A DNA stretch of 48,234 bases from a virus (IMGVR_UViG_3300028840_002770:1-48234), one strand, 5' to 3'. Positions 1-8,255 are shown, counted from the first letter of the stretch. Notes: a model not told the origin generated them from the letters alone. A program made the numbers and translations.

Positions 1-15
1 CTGTATGTCGCGTCG
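1..15. repeat. Left copy of 15-nt terminal direct repeat (candidate cos)
   Basis: The bases ctgtatgtcgcgtcg are repeated exactly as the last 15 bases of the window. The window is therefore a closed circle, or a linear genome with 15-nt cohesive or redundant ends. When the ends are joined, a 5-bp dyad (gcgcg, 13 nt, cgcgc) surrounds most of the repeat. The position just upstream of the small terminase gene matches the place of cos in lambda-type genomes. An assembler overlap is the alternative. Confidence 0.75.
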
Positions 16-140
16 CGCCAGCTTTCGCAACTATAACGGATTTTGATTGAATATAATACACTCTAAGTGGAAAAATATTCATTGTGTCCGAAATTCGTGA
101 TTTCCTTTAAGTACATAGAATATAAGCGTTTTTTGGACAG

Positions 141-169
141 TTGTTTTCTGTCAAAGGTTGGTTTATTAT
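141..169 (+). promoter_or_regulatory. Candidate promoter of the terminase operon
   Basis: TTGTTT (141-146) and TATTAT (164-169) are separated by 17 bp. The predicted transcription start, seven bases after the -10 box, is the A of the ATG at 176, so the message would be leaderless. A perfect TATAAT also lies at 52-57 without a good -35 box. No Shine-Dalgarno sequence lies at a useful distance from the ATG, which fits leaderless initiation. Bases 16-140 hold no gene. Confidence 0.45.
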
Positions 170-175
170 ATCATT

Positions 176-844
176 ATGGACGCGGCGCCTGAACAAAATC
201 TTGTAACAAAGTACAGGTTCGCGAAGATCTGCGACGTGACGCCGGTCGCGATTCAGAACGCGGTGACGCGCGGCGAAATCGAACTGGTCGACGGGAAGGT
301 TGACGCGAACGCGCCGAAGTCGATTCGTTATCAGGCGAAGGACAAGAAGAAGAACGCGAAGAAGGGTCGCGGTCAGGTAATTCGGGAAGCGGCGCAACGC
401 GCGTTTGAAGGCGAAGGGTTCGACCCGGTTCAGAAGGGCGTCGAAGATACGCGTTACAAGAAGGCGCAAGCTGACCTGAAGTCCTTGGAATATGCCGAAA
501 AGCTAGGCGTCATTATCGATTGCGAAGCGATTCAACAGAAATTCGGCGCGTTTTACGATTTTCTTTTGAACGACTTGATCTATATGCCGGAATCGATAGC
601 TGATATCATATGGATGAAAGCGCGCGCCAGTGAAACACCGGAACGCGCGATTGAAGAAGAATTGAAGACGCAGATCAGCGACGTAATTGAAAAGGCGAAG
701 CGCGCGGCCGAAGCGGTTTCGCCGCCGGTCGACGGTGCGAAGTATATTATGACGTCGCCGGACGAAGGCGACGTTCCGGTTGAACCGGTCCCGCCGGTTG
801 AACCGCCGGTTGACGGGAAGAAAACCAAGGGCAAGAAGGCATGA
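176..844 (+). CDS. Terminase small subunit (putative)
   Basis: This 222-residue protein lies directly before the methyltransferase and the GpA-type large terminase, the normal place for the DNA-recognition subunit of the packaging motor. The N-terminal 60 residues look like a winged-helix/Nu1-type DNA-binding domain (a phrase like KYRFAKICDVTPVAIQNAV suggests a helix-turn-helix). The middle is charged and helical, and the tail is rich in proline, valine and lysine (from about residue 185), probably disordered and contacting TerL. A TTG at 158 would add six residues, but ATG 176 is preferred because it sits at the predicted transcription start. Its end overlaps the next ATG by four bases (ATGA). 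Function is inferred mainly from position and domain look. Confidence 0.7.
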   Translation: MDAAPEQNLVTKYRFAKICDVTPVAIQNAVTRGEIELVDGKVDANAPKSIRYQAKDKKKNAKKGRGQVIREAAQRAFEGEGFDPVQKGVEDTRYKKAQADLKSLEYAEKLGVIIDCEAIQQKFGAFYDFLLNDLIYMPESIADIIWMKARASETPERAIEEELKTQISDVIEKAKRAAEAVSPPVDGAKYIMTSPDEGDVPVEPVPPVEPPVDGKKTKGKKA

Positions 845-2058
845 AACAACCGACGCGCGAATTGATTCACGGCGATTGTTTTGAAGTTTTGCAAACCATG
901 GAGTCGAATTCGGTCGACGCGGTTGTGACCGATCCGCCTTATGGTTTATCGTTCATGGGAAAAAATTGGGATTATGACGTTCCGCCGGTTGACCTATGGC
1001 GCGAAGTCTGTCGCGTGTTGAAACCTGGCGGACATCTTTTGTCATTCGGCGGGACGCGGACATATCATCGAATGGTCGTCAATATCGAAGACGGCGGTTT
1101 TGAAATACGCGACCAAATACAATGGTTGTATGGTTCAGGATTTCCGAAGTCGCTTGACGTGTCGAAGGCGATTGACAAGGCGGCGGGCGAAGTGCGACCT
1201 GTTGTGGGCGTGGAAACTTTAACGAATGATATTCGCGGGAACTCCAGCAACGGGCGGGGGATAAGTGGACCTAATAAAAACACTGATCCGCTAATACGCA
1301 ACATAACCGCCCCCGCCACACCCGCCGCCGCTCAGTGGAGCGGATGGGGCACCGCGCTTAAGCCCGCCAATGAGCCCATCTGCGTGGGCAGGAAACCGTT
1401 CAAGGGGACAGTGGTCAAGAACGTTCTGGAGCATGGAACCGGCGCGCTGAATATCGACGGTTGTCGGATTGAAGGAAATTATTTCACGCGGGACCGCAAC
1501 ACGACAAAAGGCGGTTCAATGTTTAACACTGGGAAGGGCGGCGACGATTTTGTTCCCGCGTCCGGCCGCTGGCCCGCGAACGTAATCCTGACGCATTCGC
1601 CAGATTGCGAACCGGGCGAATGTTCCGACGGCTGTCCGGTTGCGGAACTGGACCGGCAAAGCGCGGGCGTTGGCGGCGGATACGGAACAGAAGGAAGGAA
1701 CAAATCAAAAGGTTGTTATGGTGATTTTTCCGGTGTGACAAATGGTAAACCTTTTGGGTTCAATGACACTGGAACCGCTTCGCGTTTTTTCTACGTTGCG
1801 AAGGCAAGCGCGGCGGAACGCGGCGAAGACAACCGGCATCCGACGGTCAAACCGGTTAAGTTAATGTCTTATCTGATCCGCCTTGTTTCGCCGCCGGGCG
1901 GAACGGTGCTAGATCCGTTCATGGGAAGCGGGACGACGGGAATCGCCGCGCATGAAGAAAACGTTTCGTTCATAGGGATAGAAAAAAACAAGGACTATTT
2001 CGACGCGGCGGTTGAACGGGTCGACCGTGCGACGCGCCAACTTGCTTTAGCGTTATGA
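841..2058 (+). CDS. DNA methyltransferase, beta-class (N6-adenine or N4-cytosine)
   Basis: The 405-residue protein has motif IV DPPYG near residues 32-36 and the SAM-binding motif FMGSGTTG near residues 360-367. This order (catalytic motif first, SAM motif last) marks the beta class of amino-methyltransferases. It should methylate the exocyclic amino group of A or C in a short site, perhaps hiding phage DNA from host restriction; no cognate endonuclease gene is near. It is translationally coupled on both sides (ATGA overlaps with the small and large terminase genes), unusual for a modification gene and suggesting methylation at or just before packaging. Bases about 1300-1440 use different codons (GCC, CCC, GAG) from the GCG/GAA-rich surroundings, which hints at a recombined target-recognition segment. 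The target site cannot be read from sequence. Confidence 0.9.
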   Translation: MKQPTRELIHGDCFEVLQTMESNSVDAVVTDPPYGLSFMGKNWDYDVPPVDLWREVCRVLKPGGHLLSFGGTRTYHRMVVNIEDGGFEIRDQIQWLYGSGFPKSLDVSKAIDKAAGEVRPVVGVETLTNDIRGNSSNGRGISGPNKNTDPLIRNITAPATPAAAQWSGWGTALKPANEPICVGRKPFKGTVVKNVLEHGTGALNIDGCRIEGNYFTRDRNTTKGGSMFNTGKGGDDFVPASGRWPANVILTHSPDCEPGECSDGCPVAELDRQSAGVGGGYGTEGRNKSKGCYGDFSGVTNGKPFGFNDTGTASRFFYVAKASAAERGEDNRHPTVKPVKLMSYLIRLVSPPGGTVLDPFMGSGTTGIAAHEENVSFIGIEKNKDYFDAAVERVDRATRQLALAL

Positions 2059-4103
2059 CCAGGAAGAACCAAAAACCGAAGCGGATTGAAACGACGTTAG
2101 TCATTCCGCCCGCCGAATGCGCGCGGATATATGCTGACCTTCAACGCATGATTGACGACTGTCCGACCCGAATTCCGACTTTGACGGTTGCGGAATTCGC
2201 AGCGAAGCACCGACGCCTTCCGCGCGGGACGCCCTATCCAGGGCCATGGAAAAACGAACGAACGCCTTATTTAGTTGAAATCATGGAATGCCTGTCGGCA
2301 AGTTCACCGATTCGCGAAATAATCCTTGCGAAGTCCGCGCAGGTCGGCGCGACCGCTATGATCGAAAACCTGATCGCGTATGTGATTAGAAGCGTTCCCG
2401 GTCCGATTTTGTATTGTACAGCGAACGAAAAGCTGTTGAAGAAGTGGGTCAATAAACGACTGACGCCGCTTCTTGTTTCCTGCGGGTTGGAAGGTAAGCT
2501 TGTACCACAACACGTCATGAAAGGACAGCGTCGCACCGGAAATACAATGTTTTCAAAAGAATTTCCGGGCGGGTCGTTGGACATGACGACGGCGGGAAGC
2601 GCGGCCGGGATGCGTATGGATTCGATCCGGAACCTGATTCTTGACGAAGTCGACGGTTATGCTTGGAACGTCGACAAGGAAGGCGACCCGGTCAGCATTG
2701 CCGAAGCAAGGACAAAAGCCTGGAAGAAGCGCAAAAAAATCCTTTATACGTCGACGCCGACGACCTTCGAAGAATCGCATATATGGCCTTTGTACGAATC
2801 CGGCGACCGGCGAAGGTATCAAGTCCCGTGTCCGTTTTGCGGCGAACGACAGACGCTTGAATTCGGTTACAGCGACGATCAGGACGAAACCGACAACGGG
2901 CCGGGGTTGAAGTGGGAATTGACCGACGGATTGCTTGACGAACGGTCGATTTATTATCAATGCGCGAACTGCGACGAACCTATTCCCGAATCGAAAAAAT
3001 ACGAAATGGTTCAGGCGGGACAATGGGAACCGACGGCGCGCAGCGGTTCGCCCTATCGGCGGTCGTATCATATCAGCGCGGTTTATTCATTAATGGAGGA
3101 CTGGGCGACGATTATTCAGACGCATATTAACAGCGAAGATCAACCGTTGAAGCGTCGCGCGTTTGTGAACACCGATTTGGGTTTGCCCTATCGGGAACTT
3201 GGAAGCAAACCGAACCCGCGCGAAATTCAGGACCAAGCGGGCGACTACAAGTCCGGCATAATTCCGGATTACCAACCCGGCCCGTTGTTTCTGACTATGG
3301 CGGTTGACGTTCAGGCGGGACGCAAGCGGTCGACCGAATTCGGCCCGCGTCTTGAACTGGAGGTCTGCGCGCATGGTCGCGGATATCGGACGTGGTCGAT
3401 TGTGTACAAAGTTTTTAGAGGTCCGATCAACGACCCGTTCGCGGGCGCCTGGGAACAAATGCACAATTGGGCGGCGAAGGGCGGTCTTGTGTTTCACCGG
3501 TCGGACGGATTTCGGTTTTCGCCGCAGATAATCGGGATCGATTCGGCGGACGGGAAGGTTCAAAACATCGTTTTTCAGTTTTGCCAGCGTTGGAACAACA
3601 CGTTTCCGATTAAAGGATTTCGGTCGCTCAAAAAAACGACGGGCAATATCGACGAAGTTCACGACGCGGAAATGTATTCAGATACCGACCGATTTCGCGA
3701 ACGCAAGAAGTCGGGAACGACAACATACCAAATTTCTACCAACTGGTACAAAAAACAGGTTTACCAAAATTTGAAAATCAAGCGGCGCGCGGCGTATCCG
3801 CAGCGACCGAATTTCATGGATCACCCGTCCGACTATCCTGACGACTATTACAAGATGTTGACAGCCGAAGAACAGCGCGACGACGGAACATTTTGGAAAC
3901 CTAGCAGTCGCCGGAACGAAGCGTTAGACCTGAAGGTCTATAACATTTGTTTGCAGGAAATATGGTTGTCGGCGCAGGTGCTACAGGCGCAACGCGCGAA
4001 GATAAAAGACGGCGCCGCGAAGGAAGCGGTCGAAAAGCTGATCCGGACGCCTTATGTTTTGGACTATCTTGAACGGAAGACGGCGCGTCGGTCGGTTGCT
4101 TGA
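2055..4103 (+). CDS. Terminase large subunit, lambda GpA type
   Basis: This 682-residue protein is the packaging ATPase and nuclease that cuts concatemers and pumps DNA into the prohead. An adenine-motif/Walker A-like segment (KSAQVGATA, about residues 94-102) follows the typical entry phrase on recruiting DNA, and a Walker B-like LILDEVDGY lies near residues 195-203. Cys pairs CPFC and CANC at about 259-262 and 305-308 form a zinc-binding insert common in the GpA family. GIDSAD near residue 495 is a probable nuclease metal-ligand stretch. Length fits lambda gpA (641) and relatives. It overlaps the methyltransferase by four bases and is followed by a strong hairpin terminator. Confidence 0.93.
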   Translation: MTRKNQKPKRIETTLVIPPAECARIYADLQRMIDDCPTRIPTLTVAEFAAKHRRLPRGTPYPGPWKNERTPYLVEIMECLSASSPIREIILAKSAQVGATAMIENLIAYVIRSVPGPILYCTANEKLLKKWVNKRLTPLLVSCGLEGKLVPQHVMKGQRRTGNTMFSKEFPGGSLDMTTAGSAAGMRMDSIRNLILDEVDGYAWNVDKEGDPVSIAEARTKAWKKRKKILYTSTPTTFEESHIWPLYESGDRRRYQVPCPFCGERQTLEFGYSDDQDETDNGPGLKWELTDGLLDERSIYYQCANCDEPIPESKKYEMVQAGQWEPTARSGSPYRRSYHISAVYSLMEDWATIIQTHINSEDQPLKRRAFVNTDLGLPYRELGSKPNPREIQDQAGDYKSGIIPDYQPGPLFLTMAVDVQAGRKRSTEFGPRLELEVCAHGRGYRTWSIVYKVFRGPINDPFAGAWEQMHNWAAKGGLVFHRSDGFRFSPQIIGIDSADGKVQNIVFQFCQRWNNTFPIKGFRSLKKTTGNIDEVHDAEMYSDTDRFRERKKSGTTTYQISTNWYKKQVYQNLKIKRRAAYPQRPNFMDHPSDYPDDYYKMLTAEEQRDDGTFWKPSSRRNEALDLKVYNICLQEIWLSAQVLQAQRAKIKDGAAKEAVEKLIRTPYVLDYLERKTARRSVA

Positions 4104-4158
4104 CAGGTCTATCGGAATAGTTCAGACTTGAATTCAGCATTGAGGTTTCCCCTCATCC

Positions 4159-4199
4159 GGCGCGCTTCGTGTTACCCCCATGCGAAGCGCGCCTTTTTT
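4159..4199 (+). terminator. Rho-independent terminator after the terminase operon
   Basis: An 11-bp perfect stem (GGCGCGCTTCG at 4159-4169 with CGAAGCGCGCC at 4183-4193) encloses a 13-nt loop and is followed by six T residues (4194-4199). This ends the terminase transcript, so the portal and head genes need the new promoter at 4747. Confidence 0.9.
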
Positions 4200-4267
4200 G
4201 TATGTTTGACAGGAACGCGGAAATTTGCGACCATTGGGAAGTCTTGGCCTTCTCCTTTGGCGGACAC

Positions 4268-4300
4268 GAACCCGGCGCGCGTTGCCACGCGACCGGGTTC
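4268..4300. other. Intergenic hairpin between terminase terminator and HNH gene
   Basis: An 8-bp stem (GAACCCGG with CCGGGTTC) continues inward with a CGCG/CGCG pairing. No T-run follows on either strand, so it is not a standard terminator. It lies just beyond the 3' end of the leftward HNH gene and may block read-through or stabilise a 3' end. The rest of 4200-4306 shows no gene; a 60-codon reading frame across 4128-4310 crosses both hairpins and is judged spurious. Confidence 0.5.
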
Positions 4301-4306
4301 AATTAT

Positions 4307-4621
4307 TTAGATGATAGGAAGGAAGTATTGATCGCCTAGTGGTTTTGTCGGAAACGGGTTGAACGGGTGAAAAACGGAAGTCCCGCCCGCGTTTTCCGGC
4401 GAGAATGGTTGATGGATTTCAAAATGACATCGACAGCAAAGCCAGGTCACATCTAACGGCATGAAATAGTTTTCATGGTGCGCGACGATTCGTTTTTTTG
4501 CCTGTCCGCATTCTGAACAACGATCCGGGCGCCGAAGTCTACCTTCGCGAATTGCCCTAAAAACGATATAGTGAACGCGCCTGATCGCCTTGTCGTGATA
4601 ATCGTGTTCCATAATTTCCAT
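4307..4621 (-). CDS. HNH-type endonuclease-like protein
   Basis: The roughly 104-residue protein has the pattern C-x2-C, AHHENY, then C-x2-C-x3-H (CSECG, WLCCRCHFEIH), the zinc-stabilised HNH fold seen in many phage genomes and in free-standing homing endonucleases. It lies on the opposite strand between the terminase and portal transcription units, as a mobile intergenic endonuclease would. A perfect TATAAT (complement of 4620-4625) overlaps the ATG at 4621. If it is the -10 box, the transcript would start at the second in-frame ATG at 4612, which may be the real start of a leaderless message. Target site and activity are unknown; the second zinc pair may be structural. Confidence 0.7.
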   Translation of the reverse strand: MEIMEHDYHDKAIRRVHYIVFRAIREGRLRRPDRCSECGQAKKRIVAHHENYFMPLDVTWLCCRCHFEIHQPFSPENAGGTSVFHPFNPFPTKPLGDQYFLPII

Positions 4622-4746
4622 TATAACCCGAAAAAACACGGAAAAACGCATGACCTGCGTTTTTTTCCTGCGGTCCTACCTCGAGATCTGACGCAAAAAA
4701 GATACATGGCAACATATGGTAACTTGCGTATATGGCAATATATTGC

Positions 4747-4776
4747 TTGACAGCTTTTCAGAAATACACATATAAA
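4747..4776 (+). promoter_or_regulatory. Strong sigma70-type promoter of the head operon
   Basis: A perfect TTGACA (4747-4752) and TATAAA (4771-4776) are separated by 18 bp. The predicted start lies at 4782-4783, on the ATG of the next gene, and no ribosome-binding site precedes that ATG. This predicts a leaderless mRNA. It drives the portal and following genes after the terminator at 4159. The remainder of 4652-4746 shows no gene. Confidence 0.8.
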
Positions 4777-4781
4777 AGAAT

Positions 4782-5084
4782 ATGTCGTGTCGTGACACCG
4801 CGAAGCGGGCGCGAATCATCGCGCTTATCCAAACAAAACAAATTCAGCTTGAAAAATTGTACGCAACCTTTGAACGCGCGCTTGAAACCGACGCGGAACG
4901 CTATCGGTTCGACAGTAACGAGGGAAGTCAACAGACCTGGCGGCGCAAGCTGGACGAAATGAAGGGCGTCATTGATTCGCTGGAATCCGAAATTGATTCA
5001 CTTTATCGGCGTTTGGAATGCGCGGGCGTCGTGAACATGAACCTGCGCCGCAAGCGCGGACCGTTCGGAAGGACTTCTTGCTAG
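4782..5084 (+). CDS. Small helical protein before portal (possible head-tail joining protein)
   Basis: This 100-residue, charged, mostly helical protein contains a likely coiled coil (about residues 15-85) and a basic C-terminus. Its place between large terminase and portal equals that of lambda gpW, but I see no diagnostic motif, so a joining role is only an inference from position. It begins exactly at the predicted transcription start of the 4747 promoter and has no Shine-Dalgarno sequence. Its stop codon overlaps the portal GTG by one base (TAGTG), and a GGAAGGA near its end at 5067-5073 serves the portal gene. Confidence 0.7.
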   Translation: MSCRDTAKRARIIALIQTKQIQLEKLYATFERALETDAERYRFDSNEGSQQTWRRKLDEMKGVIDSLESEIDSLYRRLECAGVVNMNLRRKRGPFGRTSC

Positions 5085-6715
5085 TGGGTGCGCTTGATAC
5101 CATAGGGAAGTTTTTCAAGGAATGGTTTTCCAGCGACGCCGCGCTGAACGGTTTCGGGCAAGTCGGCGCGTCATATGGTTTTGGTTATGGCGGTTACGGT
5201 TACGCCGGATATTATGGCGACACCGGTTCCGACGGATCAAAATGGGATTGGGGAATGTCGTCAACTGGTCAGTCGCCGATCCTTGATCACTGGCTGTTGA
5301 GACAAAACGCCAGGTCAGCTTACCTCGAAAGTCCTTTAGGAAAGGCGATTGTCGAAACGTATGGAAACAGCGTCGTCGACCGTGGTCTGAAATTGCAGGC
5401 GGAACCGGCCGCCGGAATTTTGGGTATTTCGGAAGATCAGGCCGAAGAATGGTCGGAAGACGTTAACGAACGGTTCCATATTTGGGCGAATTCGAAAACT
5501 TCCTATCGCGACGAAACAATGAATTTTTACCAAGCGCAACGACTAGCGGTGAATTTTCAACAGCGCGACGGGGAATATTTTTCACGGTTCTATTATTCAG
5601 ACCGGCGCGACATTTTGAATCCGCTTCAAGTTTTATTGATAGACCCGAATCAAATTCGCGGTTCTGAATATACTTCGACATATGGATTTCAGACCGACAA
5701 GGACGGAATCGAGCGTGACGCCGCAGGTCGCGAAACGGCCTTCAAGGTTTGGGTTCGCGACGCAAAAATGAATTACAAGGAAGTCAGGGTTCCGCGCGTC
5801 GGCGCCAGGTCGGAGCGCGTTTTTATGATCCATGGATATCAACCCGAATTTCCAGGTCAGGGGCGCGGGTTTTCGCGAATTTCCCATATTTTGCAAAATT
5901 TGGAAAATATGGAAGACTATGCCCTTGCAACCCTAAAGAAGTGCATTAATCAATCGAATATTACGATGGTTAATGAACCAAGCGAACACAACGCGGCGTC
6001 GAATCCTTTTGAAGACATAACCGAAGGGAACGCTGGGCCTATTCCGACCATTGACGAAAATACCGTTCCGGCGGAAGCGGCGGCGGCGATGTCAGAACCC
6101 GTTCGATTCCACCGCTTGCCGCAAGCGACCTTGAACGTTCCCGGTTCGGTCGGTGTTTTTTCGTTGCAAGAAGGCGAACGGTTGAAACCGTTTCAAGACA
6201 GTTCGCCACTTCCGCAATATCCGGAATATATGGACGCCGTCGCGTCGTATTTGTCCGCGTCCATGTCGATTCCGCTTGAACGCGTCAAGATGCAATTCGG
6301 ACAGAATTATTCCGCTTCGCGCGCGGCGCTTATCCTTTGGGATCGAATTCGCGGAATTTGGGAAGCTGAACTTGATTCTGATTTTCTGTCGCCCGCTTAC
6401 GCAATGTGGTTATCGGGCGAAGTCGCGACCGGGCGAATTGTCGCGCCAGGTTGGACCGACCCGCGCTTGCGCGCCGCTTGGTTGTGTCATAGCTGGATTT
6501 CGGCGCCTATGCCGAATATCGACCCGGCGAAAACGGCGAAGGCCGATCAGTTATATGCGACCATGGGCGGACAGACGCTTGACAGGGTCGCGCGCAACCT
6601 GAACGGGTCGTCGGGCAAGGCAAACCGGGCGAAGCTAAAACGCGAATTCGCGGAACTTGCGTCCCCCCCATGGCAAAAATCGACAAACAACGAAGGAGGC
6701 CCAAACAATGGCTGA
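5084..6715 (+). CDS. Portal protein, lambda gpB type
   Basis: The 543-residue protein forms the dodecameric ring at the DNA-entry vertex. It has the lambda-portal look: a Gly/Tyr-rich N-terminus, a region around ERFHIWA, the phrase FSRFYYSDRR, a LIDPNQI segment, then MIHGYQPEFPGQGRGFSRI and a C-terminal wing ending near WISAPMPNIDP. The GTG start at 5084 is chosen over an upstream in-frame codon because GGAAGGA is spaced 10 bases before it and it overlaps the previous stop by one base. Length equals lambda gpB (533). The C-terminal 30 residues overlap the next gene's ribosome-binding site. Confidence 0.93.
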   Translation: MGALDTIGKFFKEWFSSDAALNGFGQVGASYGFGYGGYGYAGYYGDTGSDGSKWDWGMSSTGQSPILDHWLLRQNARSAYLESPLGKAIVETYGNSVVDRGLKLQAEPAAGILGISEDQAEEWSEDVNERFHIWANSKTSYRDETMNFYQAQRLAVNFQQRDGEYFSRFYYSDRRDILNPLQVLLIDPNQIRGSEYTSTYGFQTDKDGIERDAAGRETAFKVWVRDAKMNYKEVRVPRVGARSERVFMIHGYQPEFPGQGRGFSRISHILQNLENMEDYALATLKKCINQSNITMVNEPSEHNAASNPFEDITEGNAGPIPTIDENTVPAEAAAAMSEPVRFHRLPQATLNVPGSVGVFSLQEGERLKPFQDSSPLPQYPEYMDAVASYLSASMSIPLERVKMQFGQNYSASRAALILWDRIRGIWEAELDSDFLSPAYAMWLSGEVATGRIVAPGWTDPRLRAAWLCHSWISAPMPNIDPAKTAKADQLYATMGGQTLDRVARNLNGSSGKANRAKLKREFAELASPPWQKSTNNEGGPNNG

Positions 6716-6968
6716 TCCTGTATTGGTACCGTGTCCGGCGAATCAATGGACGAAGGTTGCAACCGGCGTTTCAACTGGTCAACTTTGGAAGCAAAAAACA
6801 GATCTGGAATACTGGACAACCTATCGCGCGACGACTAACCCGGCGCCGACCGACCTGTCAGACGCGCAACCATGGGTCGGCCAGTCGGCGAAAATTTCGG
6901 CGCCTTCCGCAATCGATGTTTATGTGTATCCGAAAAAAAAGGCCGGATCGGTTAGGGTGGATTTATGA
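6708..6968 (+). CDS. Small structural-type protein of unknown function
   Basis: This 86-residue protein (MADPVLVPCPANQ...) follows a clear GGAGG at 6695-6699. It is rich in small and aromatic residues and probably all-beta. It overlaps the portal stop by eight bases and the next ATG by four. Two further beta-rich proteins follow before the prohead protease. These may be accessory head or decoration proteins, but no family is recognised. Confidence 0.75.
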   Translation: MADPVLVPCPANQWTKVATGVSTGQLWKQKTDLEYWTTYRATTNPAPTDLSDAQPWVGQSAKISAPSAIDVYVYPKKKAGSVRVDL

Positions 6969-7525
6969 CGACCAAGGAATGCTGTGAACATACAATAGGG
7001 CCGACCGTCGCCGCAGGCGGCGGGTTAACAAACACGGTTTCGGGGTCGAACGGGATCACGAATACCGGTGACAACGTCGACGCGGTTTTGACGCCGACCT
7101 ATGGATCGTCAGCGAATACGATTTGTGAAGGAAACGATCCGCGCCTGAACGTTTTTGGTCAGGACTATCAACGCGCGGAATCGCTGGCGCAATCACAAAC
7201 CACGCTTGCAACTTACCAGGACAAAGTCACATTGACGACGCCCGCGTTGACGGGAACGTATCGCATCGCGTGTGGTGCGATGGTAAACAATGCAGACAAG
7301 GCCGGGTTCGCGCGGCTGTACAATGTGACAGACGCGGGAATAATTGGCGACGAATGGAAAATGAGAATCAAAGACAGCGCCGATAATTATCCGGGTTTTT
7401 CAAGCGTGCATGAAGTTGTTTTTTCCGGTGCATCAAAACAATTCAAGGTTCAATATCGCGACGGTACAGGCGGAAACACACAGTCGATAAAAGACGCATG
7501 GATCGAAGTTTGGAGGGTTTCATGA
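6965..7525 (+). CDS. Beta-rich putative virion protein
   Basis: The 186-residue protein has a Gly/Asn/Thr-rich N-terminal third (GGLTNTVSGSNGITNTGDN, resembling phage tail-fibre or collar linkers) and a C-terminal beta domain that looks like a jelly-roll or lectin-type fold. It overlaps neighbours by four bases on both sides. Its place between portal and protease is unusual for a fibre-like protein and suggests a head fibre or decoration. Function is not recognised. Confidence 0.7.
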   Translation: MTTKECCEHTIGPTVAAGGGLTNTVSGSNGITNTGDNVDAVLTPTYGSSANTICEGNDPRLNVFGQDYQRAESLAQSQTTLATYQDKVTLTTPALTGTYRIACGAMVNNADKAGFARLYNVTDAGIIGDEWKMRIKDSADNYPGFSSVHEVVFSGASKQFKVQYRDGTGGNTQSIKDAWIEVWRVS

Positions 7526-8088
7526 CGGTTTCAAGAAATTACGCGATAACCGATTTTCCAAACGACGTCGTTTCGGCTGACGTTTTAAAAATCCAGATCG
7601 TAAAATCCGCGATTTCTGTTGAACTAACCGGAATAAACGTTGACGGACCGTCGGACAACTGCGAAGTGATTTTTGAGACCGAACCGACAGGCGCAGACGA
7701 CACGATCCTTGACGGGTTAGTTGCGGATCATACAAGCGTTTTGATAACGAAAATCGAAACCGGCGAACACCTTAAAGCCGAAATTCTCCCCGCTAATTAC
7801 GCCGCAGAATTGATCGTCAGTAGCACGGCGGCGGGTCTTGTTATCACGACAACGGTCAGCGAACTTGACATTGACGACGAAACGACGGTTGTCGCGGACG
7901 AAACGCTGACCAAATACGTGCTTATTTCGCTTGTTTACAATTCGACGTCTGACACGTTTGGGATCAACGCGTATGAAAAGACAGACGGCGAATATGATTC
8001 GCTTGACGCCGACGAATACTTAGTTCAACAGGACGTCAGCGAATGGTACGTGGTCGCGAACGGCGACACATTGATCGAGGTTGAATAA
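7522..8088 (+). CDS. Acidic beta-rich putative virion protein
   Basis: The 188-residue protein is very acidic and Asp/Thr/Val-rich, typical of exposed beta-sandwich virion proteins. ATG 7522 is chosen because it follows TGGAGGG at 7511-7517 and overlaps the preceding stop (ATGA). An upstream in-frame codon at 7498 would lengthen it by eight residues. It is coupled to a short coiled-coil gene by TAATG. No family is recognised. Confidence 0.7.
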   Translation: MTVSRNYAITDFPNDVVSADVLKIQIVKSAISVELTGINVDGPSDNCEVIFETEPTGADDTILDGLVADHTSVLITKIETGEHLKAEILPANYAAELIVSSTAAGLVITTTVSELDIDDETTVVADETLTKYVLISLVYNSTSDTFGINAYEKTDGEYDSLDADEYLVQQDVSEWYVVANGDTLIEVE

Positions 8089-8255
8089 TGGCAAACGTAA
8101 ATCCACAAGTTATCAACAAGGCGGCGGACGCGAAGACGAAGGCGCAAGGCGCGACAAATGTTCCGCAGTTGCGCGAAGCGGTTGAAGAACTGGCCGACGC
8201 CGTTGAAGATCTGAAATCGTTGGTTGCCAAGATCGAAAAGAAGGTTGGTCGCTAA
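8088..8255 (+). CDS. Short coiled-coil protein (55 aa)
   Basis: This small reading frame runs from the ATG in TAATG at 8088 to TAA at 8253-8255, which itself overlaps the protease ATG. The product begins MANVNPQVINKAADAK and continues as an amphipathic helix with heptad spacing of L, V and I to a lysine-rich end. Perfect start/stop coupling on both sides and strong codon agreement with neighbours support translation. It might trimerise or help assemble the adjacent beta-rich proteins; this is inference. Confidence 0.75.
   Translation: MANVNPQVINKAADAKTKAQGATNVPQLREAVEELADAVEDLKSLVAKIEKKVGR

Noticed and set aside
4128-4310. 60-codon rightward reading frame after the terminase genes
   Set aside because: It crosses two strong hairpins including the terminator, has no ribosome-binding site, and its codon use does not match neighbours.
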